Shown here piece by piece: positions 33,918 through 42,494 of a DNA stretch of 64,000 nt (positions are counted from its first letter, which is position 1; every line of letters starts with the position of its first letter). Location of the stretch: positions 14,704 through 78,703 of the forward strand of contig CABUBH010000003.1 of assembly GCA_902489775.1 (NCBI GenBank), in the 5' to 3' direction. The position numbers and the translations under genes are program-made. This stretch comes from an uncultured Collinsella sp. Its GTDB lineage: Bacteria; Actinomycetota; Coriobacteriia; Coriobacteriales; Coriobacteriaceae. The notes under the pieces were generated by a model, which saw nothing but the letters and a program-made list of their open reading frames with translations, was not told where the DNA came from and did no database searches.

Positions 33918-33980
33918 TTGCGGTGAAATACGGATTGTTTAAGCCTGTTAAGCCGTCAAACAGTCCCTATTTCACCGCAA
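33918..33980. repeat. 63-bp palindromic element B
   Basis: TTGCGGTGAAATA (33918-33930) and TATTTCACCGCAA (33968-33980) form a 13-bp perfect stem that extends imperfectly through GGATTGTTT/AAACAGTCC. Same length and same ends as element A. Together A and B bracket yqeC-yqeB-xdhC. The remaining part of 33899-34209 holds the rplE promoter and leader. Confidence 0.85.
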
Positions 33981-34043
33981 CTGCTTTTTGGGACCCATTT
34001 GTGCGGGGGAGTTGTGGAGTTGTGCAGGCAGACGAGGTTTTTC

Positions 34044-34072
34044 TGGAAATACGCTCCCGATGCGCGTATAGT
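34044..34072 (+). promoter_or_regulatory. Promoter of the rplE-led ribosomal operon
   Basis: TGGAAA (34044-34049), a 17-bp spacer and TATAGT (34067-34072) fit a sigma70-like promoter 138 bp before rplE. Its presence is expected if the operon truly begins at rplE here. Confidence 0.5.
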
Positions 34073-34209
34073 ACCGATTGTTTTGTCGGCTCCTGCTGCG
34101 TCGAGTCCAAACCGCGAAATGCCATGAGCGGCGCGGATGCAGCCAGGAGGCACGAGGACAACCCGTCGTGGCCACGCCCCGTGCTTAAAACCCCAAGAAG
34201 GAGTGAACA

Positions 34210-34767
34210 ATGGCAGAAGAGAAGTATGTGCCGCGTCTGAAGACCAAGTACAACAACGAGGTCAAGCAGCAGCTTCAGGACAAGTTCCAGTACGAGAACG
34301 TCATGATGATCCCCAAGTTTGAGAAGATCGTCGTGAACATGGGTGTCGGCGAGGCCGCTACCGATTCCAAGGCCATCGACGGTGCCGTGCGCGACCTGCG
34401 CGCCATCACCGGTCAGCAGCCGATGATCACCCGTGCCCGCAAGTCCATCGCTACCTTCCGCCTGCGCGCTGGTATGCCGATCGGCTGCAAGGTTACCCTG
34501 CGTGGCGACCGTATGTGGGAGTTCTTCGATCGTCTGACCTCCGTCGCGATCCCCCGTATCCGTGACTTCCGCGGCATCTCCGCCAAGAGCTTCGACGGCC
34601 GTGGTAACTTCTCCATGGGCGTCACCGAGCAGCTCATCTTCCCCGAGATCGACTTCGACTCCGTCGATCACCAGCGTGGTATGGACATCACTTTCGTGAC
34701 CACCGCCAACACCGATGAGGAGGCCAAGGCCCTTCTGGACGCCTTCGGTTTCCCGTTCAAGAAATAG
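34210..34767 (+). CDS. rplE: 50S ribosomal protein L5
   Basis: 185 aa, AAGGAG upstream. Typical L5: KFEKIVVNMGVGEA, TGQQPMITRARKSIATFRLR, GMPIGCKVTLRG and GRGNFSMGVTEQLIFPEI. It binds 5S rRNA in the large subunit. In most bacteria it follows rplN and rplX; here it is the first gene, with xdhC upstream. Confidence 0.98.
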   Translation: MAEEKYVPRLKTKYNNEVKQQLQDKFQYENVMMIPKFEKIVVNMGVGEAATDSKAIDGAVRDLRAITGQQPMITRARKSIATFRLRAGMPIGCKVTLRGDRMWEFFDRLTSVAIPRIRDFRGISAKSFDGRGNFSMGVTEQLIFPEIDFDSVDHQRGMDITFVTTANTDEEAKALLDAFGFPFKK

Positions 34768-34846
34768 GTTCACCTGCCCTATAAGCGCCGTTCCCACAAG
34801 GGGGCGGCGCTTGGGGCGAACAATACTCTATGTGAGGAGGATATAA

Positions 34847-35032
34847 GTGGCTAAGACATCGATGATCGTCAAGTGCAATCGCAAGCAGAAGTTCTCTACT
34901 CGTGAGTACACGCGCTGCCAGCGCTGCGGCCGTCCGCACTCTGTGTACCGCAAGTTCGGCCTGTGCCGTGTCTGCTTCCGTGAGCTTGCACTCAAGGGCG
35001 AGCTTCCCGGCGTTAAGAAGGCCAGCTGGTAA
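34847..35032 (+). CDS. rpsZ: 30S ribosomal protein S14, zinc-binding short form
   Basis: 61 aa from GTG 34847 (GAGGAGG upstream). Two CxxC pairs (C24/C27, C40/C43) form the zinc site that distinguishes type Z from the longer zinc-free S14. Standard position between rplE and rpsH. Confidence 0.97.
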   Translation: MAKTSMIVKCNRKQKFSTREYTRCQRCGRPHSVYRKFGLCRVCFRELALKGELPGVKKASW

Positions 35033-35151
35033 GTCACTACCAGCGTTTCAAGCATCAGTTTGGAACAGGGAAAACGCGCTAAAAAGGCTTTGCCGTTAAG
35101 GGCGGCGAAGAACCAAGAGCACGTGTTCATCAAGAACGAAGGAGAATCTGT

Positions 35152-35550
35152 ATGAACCTTACAGACCCGATCGCAGATATGCTTACGCGCATCCGTAACG
35201 CTAACTCTGTGAACAAGGCCACGGTCTCCATGCCGAGCAGCAAGAAGCTCGTCGAGATCGCTCGTGTTCTGCACGAGGAGGGCTACATCGAGGGCTACGA
35301 TGTCGAGGACACCGTTCCCCAGAAGACTCTGCACATCACGCTTAAGTATGGTCCCAAGAAGGCTAAGGTCATCAACGGCATCCGCCGCATTTCCAAGCCG
35401 GGCCTGCGTAAGTACACCGGCGTTGCCGACATGCCCCGCGTCCGCGGTGGCCTTGGTACCGCCATTATTTCCACCAGCCATGGCGTCATGACCGACCGCG
35501 ATGCTCGCAAGCACAACGTCGGCGGCGAGATCATCGCTTACGTCTGGTAA
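35152..35550 (+). CDS. rpsH: 30S ribosomal protein S8
   Basis: 132 aa, AAGGAGAA upstream. Starts MNLTDPIADMLTRIRNANSV and ends with the conserved STSHGVMTDRDARKHNVGGE block. It binds 16S rRNA helix 21 and in E. coli represses the spc operon near the rplE start. Confidence 0.98.
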   Translation: MNLTDPIADMLTRIRNANSVNKATVSMPSSKKLVEIARVLHEEGYIEGYDVEDTVPQKTLHITLKYGPKKAKVINGIRRISKPGLRKYTGVADMPRVRGGLGTAIISTSHGVMTDRDARKHNVGGEIIAYVW

Positions 35551-35583
35551 TTCGCTCGGTAGGTAGAAGGAAAGGAGATCACC

Positions 35584-36120
35584 GTGTCTCGTATCGGTAA
35601 TAAGCCTGTCCAGATTCCCGCCGGAGTCGAAGTGGCAGTCAACGGCAACAACGTTGTCGTCAAGGGCCCCAAGGGCCAGCTCGAGCTCGATGTCTATGAG
35701 AAGCTCGCTATCAACGTCGAGGACAACGTCCTCACCGTTTCCCGTCCCGACGACGAGCGTGAGACCCGTGCCCGCCACGGCCTCACCCGCGCCCTCATCC
35801 ACAACATGGTTGTTGGCGTTTCCGAGGGCTTCGAGAAGAAGCTCGAGCTCGCCGGCGTCGGTTACCGCGTGCAGCAGAAGGGCAAGAACCTCGAGTTCTC
35901 CCTGGGCTTCTCGCACCCCGTGATCGTCGAGGCTCCCGAGGGCATCACCTTCGAGGTTCCCGACAACACCCACGTGAACGTCAAGGGTATCAACAAGCAG
36001 CAGGTCGGTCAGATCGCCGCTGAGATCCGCGGCCATCGTCCTCCCGAGCCTTACAAGGGCAAGGGTATCCACTACGTTGGCGAGCACATCCGCCGCAAGC
36101 TGGGTAAGGCCGCCAAGTAG
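35584..36120 (+). CDS. rplF: 50S ribosomal protein L6
   Basis: 178 aa from GTG 35584 with AAAGGAG upstream. MSRIGNKPVQIPAGV and the C-terminal RPPEPYKGKGIHYVGE(H) motif are diagnostic. Two repeated alpha/beta domains; near the factor-binding region of the large subunit. Confidence 0.98.
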   Translation: MSRIGNKPVQIPAGVEVAVNGNNVVVKGPKGQLELDVYEKLAINVEDNVLTVSRPDDERETRARHGLTRALIHNMVVGVSEGFEKKLELAGVGYRVQQKGKNLEFSLGFSHPVIVEAPEGITFEVPDNTHVNVKGINKQQVGQIAAEIRGHRPPEPYKGKGIHYVGEHIRRKLGKAAK

Positions 36121-36195
36121 TCGTAACCGACTCACTCGCATAAGACCAGCACCCCGTCAGGTGCTGGCAAGATCAACCTTTTTAGGAGTTTACGT

Positions 36196-36564
36196 ATGAA
36201 CAAGCATAAGGCGAAGCTGGAAGGCCTCAAGCGTCGTCAGCGTCGTGTTCGCGGCAAGGTCTCGGGTACCGCCGAGCGTCCGCGTCTTCGCGTGACCCGT
36301 ACTAACGCCAACATCTATGCCCAGATCATCGACGACAGCAAGGGCTCCAGCCTGACGCTCGTCTCCGCCTCGACCCTCGAGGCCGAGTTCAAGGGCACCC
36401 ACACCTCGAACAAGGAGGCTGCGGAGAAGGTCGGTCAGCTCGTTGGCAAGCGCGCCATCGAGGCCGGCATCACCAAGGTCGCCTTCGATCGTGGTGGCCG
36501 TATCTACCATGGCCGCGTCAAGGCCCTCGCCGACGGTGCTCGTGCCGCCGGTCTCGAGTTCTAG
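36196..36564 (+). CDS. rplR: 50S ribosomal protein L18
   Basis: 122 aa, AGGAG upstream. RRQRRVRGKVSGTAERPRL and C-terminal AFDRGGRIYHGRVKALADGAR are typical. Binds 5S rRNA together with L5. Confidence 0.98.
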   Translation: MNKHKAKLEGLKRRQRRVRGKVSGTAERPRLRVTRTNANIYAQIIDDSKGSSLTLVSASTLEAEFKGTHTSNKEAAEKVGQLVGKRAIEAGITKVAFDRGGRIYHGRVKALADGARAAGLEF

Positions 36565-36578
36565 GAGGTATGTAGCAC

Positions 36579-37103
36579 ATGGCTCGTAATCAGAAGCAGC
36601 AGCGCGAGGCCTCCGAGTTCGAGGAGCGCGTCGTTTACATCAACCGCGTGTCGAAGACCGTCAAGGGTGGTCGTCGCATGAGCCTCGTCGCTCTCGTCGT
36701 CGTTGGCGACGGCAAGGGCAACGTTGGCGTTGGCATGGGCAAGTCCGCTGAGGTGCCCCTGGCCATCTCCAAGGCGTCTCTCGATGCCAAGAAGAACATG
36801 TTCCACGTGCCGGTGACCGATCAGGGCACCATCCCGCACGAGGTTCTCGGCCACTTTGGTGCCGGCCGCATCATCATCAAGCCCGCTGTCGAGGGTACCG
36901 GCGTTATCGCCGGCGGCGCCGTGCGTCCCCTCTTTGAGCTTGCTGGCATCAAGAACGTCCTGTCCAAGTCCCTCGGTACCGACAACGGCCTCAACATCAT
37001 CAAGGCTGCCGTCGAGGGCCTCAAGGAGCTCTCCAGCCCTGAGGACGTCGCGGCTCGCCGTGGCCTGACGGTCTCCGAGATGTTCGTCGGTAAGGAGAAC
37101 TAA
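36579..37103 (+). CDS. rpsE: 30S ribosomal protein S5
   Basis: 174 aa, AGGAGG 8 nt upstream, 14 nt after rplR. EFEERVVYINRVSKTVKGGR, VVGDGKGNVGVGMGKSAEVP and the GTGVIAGGAVRP loop match S5, a decoding-fidelity protein. Confidence 0.98.
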   Translation: MARNQKQQREASEFEERVVYINRVSKTVKGGRRMSLVALVVVGDGKGNVGVGMGKSAEVPLAISKASLDAKKNMFHVPVTDQGTIPHEVLGHFGAGRIIIKPAVEGTGVIAGGAVRPLFELAGIKNVLSKSLGTDNGLNIIKAAVEGLKELSSPEDVAARRGLTVSEMFVGKEN

Positions 37104-37105
37104 GC

Positions 37106-37288
37106 ATGGCTGACACCATCAAGATCAAGCAGGTCCGCAGCACCAACGGTTGCAAGCAGGACCAGGTCCGTACTGTCCGTGCCCTCGGTCTCCACAGGAT
37201 CCGCGAGGTTCGCGAGATTGCTGACAACGAGTCCGTCCGCGGCATGATCTTCAAGGTCAAGCACCTTGTCGAGATTGTAGAGGAGTAG
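37106..37288 (+). CDS. rpmD: 50S ribosomal protein L30
   Basis: 60 aa, starting 2 nt after the rpsE stop. IKIKQVRSTNGCKQDQVRTV, LGLHRIREV and VRGMIFKVKHLVEI match L30. Confidence 0.97.
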   Translation: MADTIKIKQVRSTNGCKQDQVRTVRALGLHRIREVREIADNESVRGMIFKVKHLVEIVEE

Positions 37289-37291
37289 CAA

Positions 37292-37741
37292 ATGCAGCTT
37301 CACGATCTTACTCCCGCGCCCGGTTCCACCAAGAATCGCAAGCGCGTCGGCCGTGGCAATTCTTCGGGTCACGGCACCACTTCTGGCCGCGGCCAGAAGG
37401 GCCAGGGCTCTCGCTCTGGCGGCACCAAGGGTGCCGGCTTCGAGGGTGGCCAGACTCCGCTGGCTATGCGCCTGCCCAAGCTTCCGGGCTTCCGCAACCC
37501 CCGTCGTATCGAGTACACCGCCGTTAACGTTGAGCGTCTCGAGCGTAAGTTCGAGGACGGCGCTGTGATCGACGGTGCTGCTCTTAAGGCCGCTCGCATC
37601 ACCAAGAGCGAGTTCGAGCCCGTCAAGGTGCTCGGCAATGGTGAGCTCACCAAGAAGTTCACGGTCAAGGTCGACAAGGTCAGCGCTTCTGCGCAGGCCA
37701 AGATCGAGGCCGCCGGCGGAAAGGTCGAGCTGCCGTGCTAA
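37292..37741 (+). CDS. rplO: 50S ribosomal protein L15
   Basis: 149 aa, 3 nt after rpmD. Gly-rich N-terminus (KRVGRGNSSGHGTTSGRGQK) typical of L15. The last 7 nt overlap the secY start, indicating translational coupling. Confidence 0.98.
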   Translation: MQLHDLTPAPGSTKNRKRVGRGNSSGHGTTSGRGQKGQGSRSGGTKGAGFEGGQTPLAMRLPKLPGFRNPRRIEYTAVNVERLERKFEDGAVIDGAALKAARITKSEFEPVKVLGNGELTKKFTVKVDKVSASAQAKIEAAGGKVELPC

Positions 37742-39021
37742 ATGGTCTTAAGAATGCTTTCCGCATCAAAGAATTGCGCGAAAAGATTCTTTTTACCATA
37801 GCTATGCTCGTCGTGTACCGCATTGGTGCGCACGTTCCTGTGCCCGGCATTCCCTTCCAGGGGATGCTGGGCCTTTTCTCGACCGATAATAATTCGGTCG
37901 CCGCAGGTGCTATGGCCCTCCTGAATCTTTTCTCTGGCGGCGCGTTGAGCTATGTTTCGGTGTTTTCGCTGGGCATCATGCCTTACATCACCAGCTCGAT
38001 CATCCTCCAGATGCTCCAGGCCGTTGTGCCTTCCCTGCATGAGCTTGCCCGCGAGGGCGAGGTCGGTCAGACCAAGATTACGCAGTATTCGCGTTACCTA
38101 ACCCTAGCTCTGGCAATCCTCAACTCCGTGGGTTACCTCTTCCTCTTTAAGAGCTTCGGCATCAGCTTCAATGGCGCCGGCGCTCCCGAGATCATCTTCG
38201 ACCTCATGATCGTCGGTACGCTCACTGCGGGCGCTATGCTGATCATGTGGATTGGTGAGCTCATCACCCAGCGCGGTATCGGCAATGGCATGTCGCTGAT
38301 CATCTTCGCGAACATCATGGCCGGTCTTCCGCAGGCGATCTTCTCCAGCACCGAGGGTAACGCCGGTGGCATCATCACTATGGTGATCATCTGCGCCATC
38401 ATCCTGTTGGTTATCCCGCTGATCGTTTTCCTTGAGCGCGGCCAGCGCCGCATTCCGGTCTCCTACGCCAAGCGCGTCGTGGGTCGTCGCATGATGGGTG
38501 GCCAGACCACCTACTTGCCCATCAAGGTCAACACTGCGGGTGTCGTGCCGATCATCTTCGCTTCGGCGCTGCTGTACTTCCCGGCTCAGATTGCCGTGTT
38601 CTTCCCCGGCATCGGCTGGATCCAGGCAGTTGCCTCTGCGCTTTCGCGCGGCTGGCTCAACTGGGTACTTAACGTTGTCCTCATCGTGTTTTTCGCGTAC
38701 TTCTACACCTCCATGGTGTTTAACCCCGATGATACGGCCGACAACCTTAAGAAGCAGGGCGGCTTTATTCCGGGCGTGCGTCCGGGTAGGGCTACCGCGG
38801 CCTACATCAAGAACGCGCTCAACAAGATCACGCTTCCCAGCGCTGTCTTTTTGGCGCTCATCGCCATCGTGCCTTCGATCATCTTCTCCTTTACGGGTAA
38901 CCATCTGATCCAGGCATTTGGCGGCACGTCCATCCTCATCATGGTCGGCGTCGTGCTCGACACGGTCGATAAGCTCGAAGGCCAGATCAAGATGTATGAT
39001 TACGATGGATTCTTTAAATAG
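37735..39021 (+). CDS. secY: Preprotein translocase subunit SecY
   Basis: 428 aa from GTG 37735, inside the end of rplO; the ATG at 37742 is out of frame. Ten transmembrane segments; AHVPVPGIPF in the first periplasmic/plug region, ITQRGIGNGMSLIIFANI in TM5 region and RPGRATAAYIKNALNKIT near TM9-10. Forms the protein-conducting channel of the Sec system. The usual gene order secY-adk-map is kept. Confidence 0.98.
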   Translation: MLNGLKNAFRIKELREKILFTIAMLVVYRIGAHVPVPGIPFQGMLGLFSTDNNSVAAGAMALLNLFSGGALSYVSVFSLGIMPYITSSIILQMLQAVVPSLHELAREGEVGQTKITQYSRYLTLALAILNSVGYLFLFKSFGISFNGAGAPEIIFDLMIVGTLTAGAMLIMWIGELITQRGIGNGMSLIIFANIMAGLPQAIFSSTEGNAGGIITMVIICAIILLVIPLIVFLERGQRRIPVSYAKRVVGRRMMGGQTTYLPIKVNTAGVVPIIFASALLYFPAQIAVFFPGIGWIQAVASALSRGWLNWVLNVVLIVFFAYFYTSMVFNPDDTADNLKKQGGFIPGVRPGRATAAYIKNALNKITLPSAVFLALIAIVPSIIFSFTGNHLIQAFGGTSILIMVGVVLDTVDKLEGQIKMYDYDGFFK

Positions 39022-39039
39022 GCTAGAGGAGGATTGCTC

Positions 39040-39666
39040 ATGAACCTCGTATTGCTCGGAGCTCCGGGTGCCGGTAAGGGCACCGTCGCGCAGGAGCTCG
39101 TCGCCGAGTTTGGCGTCGCTCACATTTCCACGGGCGACCTGCTGCGTGCTGCCGTCAAGGGTGGCACCGAGCTTGGTATTCAGGCTAAGAAGTACATGGA
39201 CGCTGGCGAGCTCGTTCCCGACCAGCTCGTGATCGACCTTGTCAAGGAGCGCCTTGCTGCCGATGACGCCCAGCAGGGCTTCATCCTCGACGGCTTCCCG
39301 CGCAACACCGCCCAGGCTGTGACGCTCGATTCCGAGCTCTCCGCCATGGGTCGCGAGATCGACTGCGCCCTTCTGGTCGATGTGGCCCCCGAGGTCATCA
39401 TCGATCGTCTGTCTTCGCGTCGTACCTGCCGCGCCTGCGGTTACACCGGCACCGCTGCCGATGTTACCTGCCCCAAGTGCGGCGGTGAGATGTATCAGCG
39501 CGACGACGACAAGCCCGAGACCATCAAGAACCGTCTTGACGTCTACGAGAAGTCCACGAGCCCGCTCGTTGACTACTATCGTGGCCAGGGTCTGCTTAAG
39601 TCGGTCAACGGTGACCAGGCTCGCGAGACCGTGTACGGGGATGTCAAAGAGGCTCTCGGTCTATGA
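39040..39666 (+). CDS. adk: Adenylate kinase (zinc-lid type)
   Basis: 208 aa from ATG 39040, GAGGAGG upstream (a TTG six bases earlier is less suitable). P-loop GAPGAGKGT (8-16); DGFPRN; LID domain with Cys130, 133, 144 and 147, which should bind zinc. Catalyses 2 ADP to ATP + AMP. Overlaps map by 4 nt (ATGA). Confidence 0.98.
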   Translation: MNLVLLGAPGAGKGTVAQELVAEFGVAHISTGDLLRAAVKGGTELGIQAKKYMDAGELVPDQLVIDLVKERLAADDAQQGFILDGFPRNTAQAVTLDSELSAMGREIDCALLVDVAPEVIIDRLSSRRTCRACGYTGTAADVTCPKCGGEMYQRDDDKPETIKNRLDVYEKSTSPLVDYYRGQGLLKSVNGDQARETVYGDVKEALGL

Positions 39667-40451
39667 TCAAGATTAAGTCTGCAACGCAAATCGAGCAGAT
39701 GAAGAAGGCAGGAGCGCTATCTAAGATGGCGCTCCGCCACGTTGGAGCCATGGTTCGCCCTGGTGTTTCGACCTTTGAGCTCGACCAGCTTGCGGAGCAG
39801 ATTATCCGCATGCATGGCGGCACCCCGGCCTTTAAGGGCTACGGCGGGTTCCCCGGTACCATTTGCGCATCGATCAACGATGCCGTGGTGCACGGTATTC
39901 CCAATCCCGACATGATCCTGCGCGATGGCGATATTATCTCCATCGATACGGGAGCCGTTGTCGACGGTTGGGTCGGCGATAACGCCTGGACGTTTTTCGT
40001 CGGCACCCCTACGCCCGAGGCCAAGGCCCTGTGCGAGGTCACGCGCGATTGTCTTAAGGCTGCAATCGAGCAGGCTGTTCCCGGTAACCATATCGGGGAC
40101 ATTGGTTATGCCGTCCAGTCCCTCGCCGAGTCTCACGGCTATGGCGTGCTTCGCGATTACGTGGGGCATGGCATCGGTCGCGTGATGCACGAGGACCCCA
40201 ACGTTCCGAACTACGGAAAGAAGGGGAGGGGCGTTCGCCTTCAGGCCGGTATGGTCATTGCCATCGAGCCGATGGTTACGATGGGTTCCAATCATGTGAG
40301 CACGGGCTCCGACGGTTGGATTGTTACGACCAACGACCACCTGCCCGCCGCGCACTACGAGAACACCGTCGCCATCACCAATGACGGTCCGGTGATTATC
40401 ACCACCGACGCGCAAGGTGCTTGGTGTTCGCTCCAAGGCGGAGAAATGTAA
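39663..40451 (+). CDS. map: Methionine aminopeptidase, type I
   Basis: 262 aa. Metal ligands are in SIDTGAVVDGWVGDNAWTF (two Asp), GHGIGRVMHEDPNVPNY (His), AIEPMV (Glu) and HYENTVAIT (Glu). Removes the initiator Met from nascent proteins. Overlaps adk by 4 nt and is followed by a new promoter for infA. Confidence 0.97.
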   Translation: MIKIKSATQIEQMKKAGALSKMALRHVGAMVRPGVSTFELDQLAEQIIRMHGGTPAFKGYGGFPGTICASINDAVVHGIPNPDMILRDGDIISIDTGAVVDGWVGDNAWTFFVGTPTPEAKALCEVTRDCLKAAIEQAVPGNHIGDIGYAVQSLAESHGYGVLRDYVGHGIGRVMHEDPNVPNYGKKGRGVRLQAGMVIAIEPMVTMGSNHVSTGSDGWIVTTNDHLPAAHYENTVAITNDGPVIITTDAQGAWCSLQGGEM

Positions 40452-40487
40452 CAAGTTCCATTTAGTTGTGGAGCCATTACGAAGTTA

Positions 40488-40516
40488 TTACGATGCGTGC
40501 ATACGTGTTGTAGAAT
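40488..40516 (+). promoter_or_regulatory. Promoter upstream of infA
   Basis: TTACGA (40488-40493), 17-bp spacer, TAGAAT (40511-40516); 40 bp ahead of the infA start. Confidence 0.5.
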
Positions 40517-40555
40517 ACTCAATCGCTGTCGTTTTCTAGAGAAAGATGATTGCTT

Positions 40556-40774
40556 GTGAAGAAGGAAGACGCAATTGAGCTCGAAGGTACGGTAAAGGAA
40601 CCGCTGCCCAACGCCATGTTTAAGGTCGAGCTCGAGAACGGTCATTCGGTTCTGTGCAACATTTCCGGCAAGATCCGAATGAATTACATCCGTATTCTCC
40701 CCGGTGACAGGGTTGTCGTGGAGCTTTCCCCGTACGACCTGACCCGCGGCCGCATCACCTATCGCTACAAATAG
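40556..40774 (+). CDS. infA: Translation initiation factor IF-1
   Basis: 72 aa from GTG 40556, the length of E. coli IF-1; a TTG two codons upstream is in frame. KKEDAIELEGTVKEPLPNAMF, HISGKIRMNYIRI-type block (here CNISGKIRMNYIRILPGD) and LTRGRITYRYK define the OB-fold protein that binds the ribosomal A site. Confidence 0.97.
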   Translation: MKKEDAIELEGTVKEPLPNAMFKVELENGHSVLCNISGKIRMNYIRILPGDRVVVELSPYDLTRGRITYRYK

Positions 40775-40924
40775 CGGCACGCATACACGCACTCCATTTC
40801 CGACTGCAGGCTTAGCTCAACCTACGGTCGGATTGTGTGTGAAGACCAGCCATAGTTTTAAACGCCTGCGGCTGGGCGAGTAGATAGTAGGGAAGTAGTT
40901 TGAGCGCTACCGAAAGGAAGAACG

Positions 40925-41038
40925 ATGAAGGTACGTCCTTCGGTCAAGAAGATGTGCGATAAGTGCAAAATCATTAGGCGCCATGGCAAGGTCCTCGTTA
41001 TTTGCGAGAACCCCCGTCATAAGCAGCGTCAGGGTTAA
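40925..41038 (+). CDS. rpmJ: 50S ribosomal protein L36, zinc form
   Basis: 37 aa: MKVRPSVKKMCDKCKII, then RRHGKVLVICENPRHKQRQG. Cys11, Cys14, Cys27 and His32 bind zinc. AAAGGAAG upstream. Lies in the standard place between infA and rpsM. Confidence 0.97.
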   Translation: MKVRPSVKKMCDKCKIIRRHGKVLVICENPRHKQRQG

Positions 41039-41052
41039 GAGAGGAGACTACG

Positions 41053-41427
41053 TTGGCCCGTATTAATGGTGTCGACCTCCCGCGTGAGAAGCGCGTTGAG
41101 ATCGGTCTGACCTACATTTACGGCATCGGCCGCACCACTGCGACGAAGATCTGCGTCGAGTGCAACGTTAACGTGGATACGCGCGTTAAGGACCTCACCG
41201 AGGATGAGGTTAACGCCATCCGCGATTATATCGATAAGAACCAGATCATGGTTGAGGGCGACCTCCGCCGTGAGCGCAACCAGAACGTCAAGCGCCTTAT
41301 GGACATCGGCTGCAACCGCGGCCTTCGTCACCGCAAGGGCCTCCCGGTCCGCGGCCAGCGCACCCACACTAACGCTCGTACCCGCAAGGGCCCGAAGCGT
41401 CAGATCGGTGCTAAGAAGAAGAAATAA
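41053..41427 (+). CDS. rpsM: 30S ribosomal protein S13
   Basis: 124 aa from TTG 41053 (GAGAGGAG upstream). ARINGVDLPREKRVEIGLTY, the helix-two-turn-helix, and the basic C-terminus GQRTHTNARTRKGPKRQ are typical. The TTG start is unusual for a highly expressed ribosomal gene but no other start fits. Confidence 0.97.
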   Translation: MARINGVDLPREKRVEIGLTYIYGIGRTTATKICVECNVNVDTRVKDLTEDEVNAIRDYIDKNQIMVEGDLRRERNQNVKRLMDIGCNRGLRHRKGLPVRGQRTHTNARTRKGPKRQIGAKKKK

Positions 41428-41441
41428 GGAGCGCTAGATAG

Positions 41442-41846
41442 ATGGCTACTGCTAAGAAGAACGTTCGCGCTGCCCGTCTGAAGCGCGCGGACCGTAAGAA
41501 CATTTCCGTGGGCCAGGCTCACATTCGTTCTACGTTCAACAACACGATCGTTTCGATCACCGATCCCCAGGGCAACGTCATTTCCTGGAAGTCGGCTGGC
41601 CAGGTGGGCTTCAAGGGCTCCCGTAAGTCCACGCCGTTCGCTGCCCAGATGGCTGCCGAGGCTGCTGCCAAGCAGGCCATGGAGCACGGTATGAAGAAGG
41701 TTTCCGTCTTCGTCAAGGGCCCCGGCTCCGGTCGTGAGACCGCCATCCGCTCCCTCCAGGCTGCTGGCCTCGAGGTCTCGAGCATCCAGGACAAGACCCC
41801 CATCCCGCACAACGGCTGCCGCCCCAAGAAGCGTCGCCGCGTGTAA
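41442..41846 (+). CDS. rpsK: 30S ribosomal protein S11
   Basis: 134 aa. HIRSTFNNTIVSITDPQGN, STPFAAQMAAEAAAKQAMEHGMK and the end TPIPHNGCRPKKRRRV are diagnostic. Directly follows rpsM. Confidence 0.98.
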   Translation: MATAKKNVRAARLKRADRKNISVGQAHIRSTFNNTIVSITDPQGNVISWKSAGQVGFKGSRKSTPFAAQMAAEAAAKQAMEHGMKKVSVFVKGPGSGRETAIRSLQAAGLEVSSIQDKTPIPHNGCRPKKRRRV

Positions 41847-41865
41847 CTGAAAGGATCGTATCAAT

Positions 41866-42462
41866 ATGGCAATCGACAGGACTCCTGTTCTTAAGCGCTG
41901 CCGTCAGCTCGGGATCGATCCCGCTGAGCTCGGTTACAGCAGCAAGAAGGAATCTATCCGTCAGCCCAAGCGCCGTCGCAAGGAATCTGAGTACGGCATG
42001 CAGCTGCGCGAGAAGCAGAAGGTCAAGTTCATCTATGGCGTTCTGGAGAAGCAGTTCCACGGCTACTTCAACAAGGCACGCAAGATGAACGGCGTCACCG
42101 GTGAGAACCTCATGATCATCCTTGAGTCTCGCCTCGACAACGTCGTCTTCCGTCTTGGCTTCGCCCGCACCCGCAAAGAGGCTCGTCAGTCCGTCCGTCA
42201 CGGTCACTTCACCGTGAACGGCAAGCGCGTGGACATCCCGTCCTACCGCGTCAAGGCCGGCGACGTCGTCGCTGTCGGCGAGAAGTTCCGTGACCTCCTC
42301 CCCATTAAGGAGGCCCTGATTTCCTCCGAGCGCTTTGAGGTCCCTGGCTGGCTCGAGGTCGATATCGAGAAGCTGTCTGGTAACGTGCTCGCTCTGCCGA
42401 CGCGTGAGCAGATCAGCGGTGATATCAACGAGCAGCTCATCGTCGAGCTCTACTCTAAGTAG
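41866..42462 (+). CDS. rpsD: 30S ribosomal protein S4 (zinc-free form)
   Basis: 198 aa, AAAGGAT upstream. The N-terminus lacks the four-Cys zinc site (only Cys12). RNA-binding S4 domain: ESRLDNVVFRLGFARTRKEAR and VNGKRVDIPSYRVKAGD. Primary 16S rRNA-binding assembly protein. Confidence 0.97.
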   Translation: MAIDRTPVLKRCRQLGIDPAELGYSSKKESIRQPKRRRKESEYGMQLREKQKVKFIYGVLEKQFHGYFNKARKMNGVTGENLMIILESRLDNVVFRLGFARTRKEARQSVRHGHFTVNGKRVDIPSYRVKAGDVVAVGEKFRDLLPIKEALISSERFEVPGWLEVDIEKLSGNVLALPTREQISGDINEQLIVELYSK

Positions 42463-42494
42463 TCCATCCGGGCTGCTGAGGCTGGAGGTAATAC

